A DNA stretch of 35,148 nucleotides from Candidatus Scalindua japonica (GTDB lineage Bacteria; Planctomycetota; Brocadiia; Brocadiales; Scalinduaceae). Below are positions 8,351-15,487 of this stretch, piece after piece. Made by a program: the position numbers and the translations under genes. The notes beneath the pieces were generated by a model. It did no database searches and was not told where the DNA came from. It was given only the letters and a program-made list of their open reading frames with translations. How positions within the stretch are numbered: position 1 is the stretch's first letter; each line of letters starts with the position of its first letter. The stretch covers positions 1 through 35,148 of the forward strand of contig NZ_BAOS01000002.1 of assembly GCF_002443295.1 (NCBI RefSeq), read 5' to 3'.

Positions 8351-10021
8351 ATGATAATTAGACATCTGTTACAGCTGACAATCATCTCCTCAGTAGTTTT
8401 ACTAGCTGCATCATGTACCACTCCTCCAGAAATGCTGACCACTAAGGGACATGTAGACCATGATGTCAACTTCACTATCCTGCAAATCAATGATGTTTAT
8501 AAGATCGAGGGTTTGGAGGGTGGAGATGTAGGTGGTATTGCAAGGGTACGCACTCTCAGAAAACAGCTTGAGGCTGAAGGCAGAGAGGTGCTTGTCCTTC
8601 ATGCCGGAGACCTCCTTTTTCCGTCTGTAATGAGTAAATACCTGCGCGCGCAGCCCATGATAAAGGTACTCAACCTTCTGGATGGAGATCCGGCCGCATT
8701 TGACAAAGATCTCGTTGTTGTTTTTGGTAACCACGAGTTTGATGATAAAGACCCGGGATTACTCCTTGGACGTGTGGCGCAGTCAGATTTTGCATGGGTC
8801 TCTTCAAACGTTCGATACCGTTCTGTTAAAGATTCATACGGAGCACCTTTCTCACAGAGGCTTAATAATGTACATGATGTAATCGTCCTGGATGTTGGTG
8901 GAGTTCGTGTGGGAATTTTCGGTTTAACAGTTGACGCACAGCGTCGTGATTACGTTACTTATGATTATGGCGATATTGCTGCTCGGAAGGCATCAATTCA
9001 ATCAGCGCTTGGTCGGTTAAAGAGAGAAAATGCTCAAGTCATTATCGCCTTGACTCATCAGGATTTAGACCAGGATGAGCTTATGGCCAAAGACTTTCCA
9101 GAGATTGATATTGTCATTGGTGGACATGAGCATTTCTATATACAGCGTAAGGTTGGGAATACATTGATAACCAAGGCTGATTCTGATGCTCAAAGTGCTA
9201 TTGTTTATAATGTACGGGTGCCTGCGGACGGTCCTGTTACGGCTGAACATAGAAAAGTGGAGATTGGTCCTGGAATAGAGCATGATCCGGTAGTTGATGC
9301 CGAGGTACAGCATTGGATATCAGAACTCTCAAAAGCTGTCAAGAAGCAAAAGGGATATGATCTTCTGACAGAACTGGGGACGACAAAATATCTACTTGAA
9401 GGAGTAGAGCCTGCAGTCCGTGGTCGCGAGACTGCACTTGGCAATTTTCTGGCAGATGCGGTACGTAACAGGATGAATACAGACCTTGCGTTTATCAACG
9501 GAGGAGGTATCCGGATAAATGACGACATTCCACCAGGACCAATCACCAATTATGACATGGAGGGAATTTTCTATTTTAATAACAACCTTGTTTCCTTTGA
9601 ACTAACTGGTGCTGAACTCCTTGATATCTTGCGCAATTCAGTTTCCAAAGCACATCTGGGAGACGGGAGATTTCTCCAGGTTTCAGGTATTAAGTTCAAT
9701 TACCATGTTGGAGGAACGAAAGATAATCCTATCTACACAATTAATCCGGGAGACGTAAAAATTAAACCACAGGGAGACGTGGACTTCATTCCTCTTGAGC
9801 TTAACCGGAAATATACCACAGGTACCATAGACTATATTTGGGAATATGGTTACCGAGACGGTTACAAGATTTTTTCACAGGGTAATAATGGTAGTAGCCC
9901 TGAGATTGTTCAAAAAGGTATTGATTTCCGCTCTACAGTGGAAGACGTTATCGCAAAATTAAGGAATCGAATGGTGACAACACAGGTAGAAGGAAGAATT
10001 ATCAAAATCCAGGAACCATAA
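8351..10021 (+). CDS. 5'-nucleotidase/UshA-like metallophosphatase lipoprotein
   Basis: I place the start at ATG 8351 because it opens a classical lipoprotein signal (L-L-A-A-S-C, Cys near residue 23); the frame is open further upstream to TTG 8276. The 556-residue protein has a calcineurin-type metallophosphatase domain: N-D-V-Y near residue 45, H-A-G-D-L-L-F near 87, G-N-H-E-F-D (His at 128), A-L-T-H-Q and G-G-H-E-H. The 5'-nucleotidase C-terminal domain follows with F-I-N-G-G-G-I-R and G-A-E-L-L-D-I-L. Such enzymes hydrolyse nucleotides or related phosphate esters outside the cytoplasm. Oddity: the first motif, normally N-D-x-H, is N-D-V-Y, so one metal-ligand His is replaced by Tyr; I recall this as a subfamily trait. 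Substrate unknown. Confidence 0.88.
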   Translation: MIIRHLLQLTIISSVVLLAASCTTPPEMLTTKGHVDHDVNFTILQINDVYKIEGLEGGDVGGIARVRTLRKQLEAEGREVLVLHAGDLLFPSVMSKYLRAQPMIKVLNLLDGDPAAFDKDLVVVFGNHEFDDKDPGLLLGRVAQSDFAWVSSNVRYRSVKDSYGAPFSQRLNNVHDVIVLDVGGVRVGIFGLTVDAQRRDYVTYDYGDIAARKASIQSALGRLKRENAQVIIALTHQDLDQDELMAKDFPEIDIVIGGHEHFYIQRKVGNTLITKADSDAQSAIVYNVRVPADGPVTAEHRKVEIGPGIEHDPVVDAEVQHWISELSKAVKKQKGYDLLTELGTTKYLLEGVEPAVRGRETALGNFLADAVRNRMNTDLAFINGGGIRINDDIPPGPITNYDMEGIFYFNNNLVSFELTGAELLDILRNSVSKAHLGDGRFLQVSGIKFNYHVGGTKDNPIYTINPGDVKIKPQGDVDFIPLELNRKYTTGTIDYIWEYGYRDGYKIFSQGNNGSSPEIVQKGIDFRSTVEDVIAKLRNRMVTTQVEGRIIKIQEP

Positions 10022-10376
10022 TAAGAAAAGCCTGTTATTTAGAAGTGAAAATTTTCAATGTAATTTTAGCTGACCTTATTTGGTTTCATCTTAACAGGAA
10101 AGCTCCAAGCTGGAGAGATTAGAAGGCTATCAGGATTCGAGATAATTACCACAGTTATTATAATTTCTTTTAATTAAGTAATCTAATGATTTAAAAATGA
10201 TCCAGACAATTATCAAAACAATAACCGATGTATTATGTAACTAAAATATAGAATAATCTAATAAAAAACTAAAATTATCCAACTGTTAGAACAGTATTAG
10301 ATGATGTCTCTGCTTGTGAGGATAGTGGTAATACAAAACAACTAATTAAAAGAAAAACAAGGTTATTAAAAATAAA
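10022..10376. other. AT-rich non-coding spacer
   Basis: These 355 bases follow the nucleotidase. I see no coding frame with a usable start, no strong hairpin and no convincing promoter. Confidence 0.35.
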
Positions 10377-10850
10377 GTGTTTAAGAGAATAAATCACAGA
10401 TCACTAATTCCATTCTGTTTCATATTACTGTCAGGCTGTTCTGTTAATCATATCGGTATACCGGGTCTCGTATCCGTTAAATATTCCGAAAATGATCATA
10501 CATTACGGACTAAGGTGGAGGCTTGGGGCGTATATATGAGCACAATGCCTGTTGATCGAGGCATTACATTCGGGCATACAAAACGTATTTATATACAACC
10601 AAAATTGTCTAATCAACCAAACACGTTAGTCAATATACTTCCTGATCTCTCTGGAAAAAACTGGCACACAACAACCTCAGAAATCGAGGTAGTTCCTGGA
10701 GCTGTAGCGCTTATGAATAAGTCTAGCGGTTTATCAATACAGACCAATCGTAATTCAATAGGTTTGTTGCTGGGTCTTAGATCTTATTACCTATTGGAAA
10801 TTGATAAAAATTTTTCCGGTATATTTTCAATTAACATTAATGATGAATAA
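10377..10850 (+). CDS. Small lipoprotein, 157 aa, unknown function
   Basis: It starts at GTG 10377, the only start that keeps a full lipoprotein signal (hydrophobic core then L-L-S-G-C at about residue 21); the ribosome binding site is weak. The mature protein is about 135 residues with mixed beta character (G-I-P-G-L-V-S-V-K-Y, K-R-I-Y-I-Q-P) and no Cys other than the lipidated one. No family is recognised. It ends 16 bases before the next lipoprotein start, so the three lipoprotein genes 10377, 10867 and 11252 are likely one transcription unit. Confidence 0.65.
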   Translation: MFKRINHRSLIPFCFILLSGCSVNHIGIPGLVSVKYSENDHTLRTKVEAWGVYMSTMPVDRGITFGHTKRIYIQPKLSNQPNTLVNILPDLSGKNWHTTTSEIEVVPGAVALMNKSSGLSIQTNRNSIGLLLGLRSYYLLEIDKNFSGIFSININDE

Positions 10851-10866
10851 GAAAGGAGATTTTTTA

Positions 10867-11214
10867 ATGAAAATTAAATGTTTAATTTTTTTAGTACTCT
10901 TTATATCACTTGTGGGATGCAGTAACCACCTGGTCTATGTTCACGAGGCTGACCTTGGTCTTACTATATCCCCAGTAAATCCAAATAGTGGAACTGCCAA
11001 ATTTTCGTTCGGTTATGACAGAGATACATATGCTATTGTTCCAAAAAGAGGTGATAATAAAGATTCAATGTCCTTAACAGCAGTAAGCAGGGTTCATTCT
11101 AAAGGTATGCAAGAAGTCCAGTTTGGACACGTAGTAGCAACTGGTGAAGCTGCCAAAGCAATTGCTGAAAATCCTTATGCACTGGAAACCGCTAAAAGAA
11201 ATTTAAAAAAATAA
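10867..11214 (+). CDS. Small lipoprotein, 115 aa, related to the next gene
   Basis: The start is ATG 10867, seven bases after a GAAAGGAG ribosome binding site; the frame is open 22 codons further upstream, but that would bury the signal peptide. The signal ends in L-V-G-C at residue 18. The mature part resembles the 11252 protein: E-x-D/K-L-x-L-T-I/V after the Cys, then I-V-P-x-K/R-G, then a late V-x-x-T-G-E/D-A-A motif. It reads as a compact paralogue of that longer lipoprotein. Function unknown. Confidence 0.72.
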   Translation: MKIKCLIFLVLFISLVGCSNHLVYVHEADLGLTISPVNPNSGTAKFSFGYDRDTYAIVPKRGDNKDSMSLTAVSRVHSKGMQEVQFGHVVATGEAAKAIAENPYALETAKRNLKK

Positions 11215-11251
11215 AAGATATTTTTTTAATATTAAAATACGGAGATAATTA

Positions 11252-12331
11252 ATGAAAAAGAGACTATTTTATATATTTGTTTCAATACCGCTACTTATGG
11301 GTTGCGGTTCAGCATATCTTTATGAGACTGAAAAACTTTCTTTAACTGTCGAAGCTCGTGGTAATGATGCAGCACAGCCGGTATCTGCGAATCTGGGATT
11401 AAAGCAACGTGTGGCACTTATAGTTCCAGGCAAAGGTGGAGACGAGGAACTAACTTCTGAGGATATAGAGAAAATAAATGATAAAATGCAAAGTATTAGT
11501 GCAAATACCTCAGTTTCGAACTTCAGTAATCTGGTAAATTTAATAAATAATCTGAATTCCGCCAAAAGACAAAATGCAGTTAATTTGGTAACAAAGAAAA
11601 TATATGATAATTTTTCTGATACTTCTACCGCTTATATAAACTGGGAAAAAATTATCAGTGATAATGATATAGTAACAGAAAAATATCCTGGTGAGGCGTC
11701 TTCAGTCGTAAGCTATTTCAATTATAAATTTAAAGCAAATACATGGTCACTAAACGATAATGAATCAACTATTGACACTGTAATATTAACTGGAGATGCG
11801 GCATCTAATTTAAGAAAACAGGCTCCAAGAGTATTTCAAGATATATCATCAACTGGTATTGGAAAAATTAGTATTTTAAAAGTAGAAAGCCTGAAGACTA
11901 TGTATGCAGGCTTAAATTTTTTATCAAATAGTGGTGACACAGTTGCTGGCCAGCATTTGGTGGCCGTAAATCAGCTTCATAGTTTTGCTCCAGCTCGAAT
12001 ACCTTTTTCATTTTATTCTTCCGATCCAGCTATACCAGCTAATTTTAATGTAAAACCTATTAATACTCCAAATCCAGATTCAAAGAATAACAACTTTGAT
12101 GATGTCACAAAATATCTAAAGCTTTTACATGATATAGATGATATTTTAACTACAATGATCAAAACGAATGGCTTGATGATTGGTGGAAATCCTGTGTCAG
12201 ATGAATCAGAAGTGAAAGCTGATATTTCGTCTAGGCAAAAAAATCTAAACAAAAAAATTGAAGAAATACTTGGTAATCCATCACTGTTATCGGCGCTCAA
12301 TTATTATGTTTATAAAACATTTATGAAGTAA
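11252..12331 (+). CDS. Lipoprotein of unknown function, 359 aa
   Basis: It starts at ATG 11252 behind a GGAGATAATTA ribosome binding site, with a lipobox L-M-G-C near residue 18. The N-terminal ~50 mature residues and a later V-I-L-T-G-D-A-A motif (near residue 178) match the 115-aa lipoprotein just upstream, with a long helical insert between them (K-I-N-D-K-M-Q.., N-N-L-N-S-A-K-R). The C-terminal third is helical and polar. The two genes look like an unequal paralogous pair. No known domain is recognised. Confidence 0.74.
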   Translation: MKKRLFYIFVSIPLLMGCGSAYLYETEKLSLTVEARGNDAAQPVSANLGLKQRVALIVPGKGGDEELTSEDIEKINDKMQSISANTSVSNFSNLVNLINNLNSAKRQNAVNLVTKKIYDNFSDTSTAYINWEKIISDNDIVTEKYPGEASSVVSYFNYKFKANTWSLNDNESTIDTVILTGDAASNLRKQAPRVFQDISSTGIGKISILKVESLKTMYAGLNFLSNSGDTVAGQHLVAVNQLHSFAPARIPFSFYSSDPAIPANFNVKPINTPNPDSKNNNFDDVTKYLKLLHDIDDILTTMIKTNGLMIGGNPVSDESEVKADISSRQKNLNKKIEEILGNPSLLSALNYYVYKTFMK

Positions 12332-12333
12332 GG

Positions 12334-12354
12334 TAATGATATAAATTATCATTA
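12334..12354 (+). terminator. Small hairpin after the lipoprotein trio
   Basis: An 8-bp AT-rich stem (TAATGATA with TATCATTA, five-base loop) lies three bases after the 11252 stop codon. It is followed by ATTTAGATA rather than a clean T run, so terminator activity is uncertain. Confidence 0.3.
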
Positions 12355-12455
12355 TTTAGATAATAAACTACATAATTGATTGTTCCAGGAATCGATAAAA
12401 TTCATTTTAACTTTTTTGAAAACAGAAGAATGGACTGCCAGAATACCAATTATAA

Positions 12456-12776
12456 GTGGCTTACTATCTGTTGAAAAGAAGATGTGTTCAAAAATACTAT
12501 TTTCATTTGACAAATAACAGGATTCAGTGTTTAGATACCAATCTCCTGATAATTTTCAGGGAAATTCAAAAACTTTGTAGAGATAAAATAGAAAATATCA
12601 GAGTACATAATAGCGTCATTGAAAGAATGGATCGGAAGACCGCGAACTACGCGCCTGGTCTTCTACCGACGAAATTTTATGTAGTTGATAACACTGGTAA
12701 TATTCAAAAAACTACTTCAGATTCAGAAGAAGATGAAAAACGGAGAAAGAGGTCCAATAGGAAAGTTAAGAAATAG
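12456..12776 (+). CDS. Doubtful ORF, 106 codons, possibly a gene remnant
   Basis: The frame begins at a GTG with no ribosome binding site. The first half looks random, while the last ~50 residues look like real protein (N-Y-A-P-G-L-L-P-T-K-F-Y-V-V-D-N, then a highly charged K/R-rich tail). Just upstream another frame also looks coding (E-E-W-T-A-R-I-P-I-I-S-G-L-L). I suspect a degraded or frameshifted gene rather than an intact one. No family is recognised. Confidence 0.3.
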   Translation: MAYYLLKRRCVQKYYFHLTNNRIQCLDTNLLIIFREIQKLCRDKIENIRVHNSVIERMDRKTANYAPGLLPTKFYVVDNTGNIQKTTSDSEEDEKRRKRSNRKVKK

Positions 12777-12809
12777 GTACTTTGGAGGAAATGGTTATAT
12801 GGATTATTC

Positions 12810-13166
12810 TTGGAAACAACCATGGTAATTATTGGTTTTGCTGTTTATTATTGGATAAAACCGCCACCTGCATATTCAGAGTCTCAGTGCCTGACATGTC
12901 AAAATTACTCACTGCCATCTGAAGGGTGTATGGGCTTCATAGCAGATACCATGAATTATTTCCTGCCAGATTTCTTAAATGGGCTTATAACAAAGATCGT
13001 GATCCAGAATCCATGGTGCTTCTGGGGCACAGCTTTGCTGCTTGTTTTCTATTGGGGATTACGGGTTTTCCTGAAAGAAAGAACAGAACAGGCAAGTGAA
13101 GAGCAGAGAAATAACATTCTCTCCTCTCTCCAGTTACCAGTTAGACACGATGAAGTCAAAGAGTGA
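12810..13166 (+). CDS. Small two-span membrane protein, start uncertain
   Basis: This is up to 118 residues from TTG 12810, or 114 from ATG 12822. A strong GGAGGA site at 12784-12789 lies too far upstream of either, so the start region may contain an indel. An N-terminal span (about residues 5-16) is followed by a loop with C-x2-C (C-L-T-C-Q-N-Y) and a further Cys, then a second span (W-G-T-A-L-L-L-V-F-Y-W-G-L) and a charged tail. The Cys pair could bind metal or form a disulfide. Function unknown. Confidence 0.5.
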   Translation: METTMVIIGFAVYYWIKPPPAYSESQCLTCQNYSLPSEGCMGFIADTMNYFLPDFLNGLITKIVIQNPWCFWGTALLLVFYWGLRVFLKERTEQASEEQRNNILSSLQLPVRHDEVKE

Positions 13167-13197
13167 TAAGCGAAGATCAGCAGGTTTGATCACATAA

Positions 13198-13812
13198 GGG
13201 GTCGCGAACCTGATAAAAAGATTCATTGAGAATTTTTATCAGGTTCAACAAGAAAAAAGATACGCAAAACTAAAAACCGTTTTTTTAAAGATGGACCGTT
13301 TCAATGGAGACATTGAACATGGTATCGTAAATTATAATTATGCGGGAATTAATGCTCACCCACCACTTGGATTTGATCCCTGGCCTTCCAGAGAGAGTAT
13401 AAGTAGAATTAGTAAAAGTCAACTACTTGTATGAATATTGTCAGTCCAGAAATATTCTTATAACGATTCATTGCAGCAAAGGAGGGGGTATCGGCTAGTG
13501 AGTAATAAAGCATAAAAAAATATAACTCCCCTGAAATCTGAGAAAAGGTCCTTAATAAATATAATAACCTTAAATTGGATTTCGCTCATTTTGGTGGAAA
13601 ACTTTCTGCAGGAAAATGGAAAAAAACTACTGAACTTGTCTTTAAATATCCAAATTTCTATATAGATATTTCATATGTTTGCACATTTAAGAAAAACAAA
13701 TATGTTTACTAATGACGAAAAAAGCAAGCTTTGCAGTGGAAACTCTCTAAACTTTCTCTTTAAGCCCAACTTGATTAAACCTGCTACTAAAGACGCTGCG
13801 GTAAATAAATGA
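13198..13812 (+). pseudogene. Degraded amidohydrolase-type TIM-barrel gene
   Basis: Four stretches in different frames add up to one amidohydrolase-like protein. Frame A, 13198-13434, contains H-P-P-L-G-F-D-P-W-P. A second stretch before the TAG at 13496-13498 reads I-T-I-H-C-S-K-G-G. A third, 13563-13712, reads L-D-F-A-H-F-G-G-K and K-Y-P-N-F-Y-I-D-I-S-Y. A final one, ending at TGA 13810-13812, reads D-E-K-S-K-L-C-S-G-N-S-L-N-F-L-F. These match the order seen in amidohydrolase-2 type proteins (FDP, IHCS, AHFGG, YPNxYxDxSY, the C-terminal GNAxxFL helix). Several frame changes and stops make it non-functional, and the N-terminus is lost or overlaps the hairpin at 13206. The individual motifs are short, so the family call is moderate. 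Confidence 0.6.
13206..13246. terminator. 14-bp perfect hairpin downstream of the small membrane protein
   Basis: GAACCTGATAAAAA at 13206-13219 pairs exactly with 13233-13246 around a 13-base loop, 40 bases after the 13166 stop codon. The right arm starts with a run of five T, so it could act as a terminator for the upstream unit. It could alternatively be the footprint of an inserted palindromic repeat. Confidence 0.5.
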
Positions 13813-13849
13813 AGGTTATATTTTATAGTTATTATTGGAGTAATTTATT

Positions 13850-15487
13850 ATGAGAAGATACTTAACAGTCCTTTTCTTCGTATTGGCGATGGCAGGTTTT
13901 AACCTTTTTGAAATCCACGCCGAAGTACACACTGGTAAAAAGAAACCAGCCATATCCTTCTATTATGCCGATAACCTTCCCCCGACATTCTTTGATTTTT
14001 ATAATTATGCGATAAAAAGAATTAGAACAGATGATTTAGCGGTATTTAGAAAGAAGAGTAAAAAACAAGCTCAGAATCACAAAGAAGGAAGTAATGTGAT
14101 GGGTACTGGTGAAAGTGATGATGTCGTTGATAAATTAATACAAGATTATTACAAGGACGGTTTGCCTGAAGAGTCAAAAATGCAATTCTGTAAGGCCATG
14201 GCCCTGATTGCCGCGAAGGATGCTGTTTTTGGTTCAATTCGTAAGGCTGGAGAAAGACTGTTCAAAAAGGAAGAGGTTAAGGGGCAAAAACTTAATGGTT
14301 TATTAGATAGTTTCAGTGACTTGATTACAAAAGCCAGTGATGAGATTGAGTATCTACGTTTAATAATGGATGAAGAAGATATTTATGAAATCTGGTTTGG
14401 TATAACTAAGATGCCTGGCCCCGATAGAAATAAGTACCAATATGGTCAGGTCGGACTTGTCAAAGGAGAGCGCTTTTCCAGGATATTCAGACCATGGAAC
14501 AGAAAATTCAGAAGAGAAATGCGAAATTCATTAATTACCGTTATAGAGTCGAAGAATGATTACTTTACTTCGGATGAAGATGTGAGTGAAAAAGAGTGGA
14601 AGTCGAGGATGATTGACGAGAAGAAGAAGGAACATCCATATTTCCTGGGGCTCTTCTTTAAGCTGGTCATCAATAAAAAGAGCGCTGAATTCATAACACA
14701 GTTGGCTGTTGGTTTGCCTCCTTATGAAATGGAAATAGATGAAGATGGATCGCTGGAGAATACTCAGGTAATAATTGAAAAGCTTGGGATACCCACACCC
14801 GTCAGCGAAAACACACGGTCAAAAGCCCCTATCGCCCTGATAGATTTCACCATTAATACTGAAATCATGAAAGACAATCTGGCAATTCCTGTCCATTTCA
14901 AATTTGGACATATTGGGAAATTTAAAAATGGCTTGCTTGAAACAGGAAAGTCACCACTGTTACTCCGTATATTGGACGGGTTGATTTTTAAACACAACTT
15001 ACGTATCTGTGATTCAATTCCTCGTCTGATGGGCCATCATAAGAAATTATCGGCTCTTAAGGTTGATATAAATATCAGAGAACTTGAATTTTATTTCATC
15101 CCACAGGAGCTGAAAAATCAATTAAAAAATTATGGACTGATAAACAAAAAAGAACTTCTCGCCAAAGAGAAGTCCAAACCGGATATTATATTGCCTAGCT
15201 TAGATACGATAGAAGAGAGGAGGGTTTCTTCAAATCGGGTGGATCCCACAAGTGTTTTAAAGCTCTTCAGCTCCAACCTTATTTTGAATCTTGGCCTCGG
15301 ATTTCATCCTTTCAAGAGGCTCATACCTCTCTCTGGTAAAATGGGCGATGCTGACATTAAATTCATTGATTCAATTAATGAGATGATAAAAGAAAAGGTG
15401 GGCGGACCTTCTAAAGAAGATTGGCAGGAAATGATACAGAAAGTAATACCTGATTTAGATGCCCATGAGGCAGGAGGAAAAAAATGA
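13850..15487 (+). CDS. Secreted protein of unknown function, 545 aa, coupled to PLD-like gene
   Basis: It starts at ATG 13850 with a TTGGAG ribosome binding site. A signal peptide (hydrophobic core residues 5-20, cleavage likely after I-H-A at about 24) points to export. The mature protein is rich in charged residues (many K and E), with helical stretches around residues 95-160 and a more beta-like middle (about 295-430: A-P-I-A-L-I-D-F-T, I-P-V-H-F-K-F-G-H). No catalytic motif is recognised. Its stop overlaps the start of the following phospholipase-D-like gene by four bases (ATGA), so the two are translationally coupled and probably act together, for example as an accessory or partner protein. 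Confidence 0.75.
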   Translation: MRRYLTVLFFVLAMAGFNLFEIHAEVHTGKKKPAISFYYADNLPPTFFDFYNYAIKRIRTDDLAVFRKKSKKQAQNHKEGSNVMGTGESDDVVDKLIQDYYKDGLPEESKMQFCKAMALIAAKDAVFGSIRKAGERLFKKEEVKGQKLNGLLDSFSDLITKASDEIEYLRLIMDEEDIYEIWFGITKMPGPDRNKYQYGQVGLVKGERFSRIFRPWNRKFRREMRNSLITVIESKNDYFTSDEDVSEKEWKSRMIDEKKKEHPYFLGLFFKLVINKKSAEFITQLAVGLPPYEMEIDEDGSLENTQVIIEKLGIPTPVSENTRSKAPIALIDFTINTEIMKDNLAIPVHFKFGHIGKFKNGLLETGKSPLLLRILDGLIFKHNLRICDSIPRLMGHHKKLSALKVDINIRELEFYFIPQELKNQLKNYGLINKKELLAKEKSKPDIILPSLDTIEERRVSSNRVDPTSVLKLFSSNLILNLGLGFHPFKRLIPLSGKMGDADIKFIDSINEMIKEKVGGPSKEDWQEMIQKVIPDLDAHEAGGKK

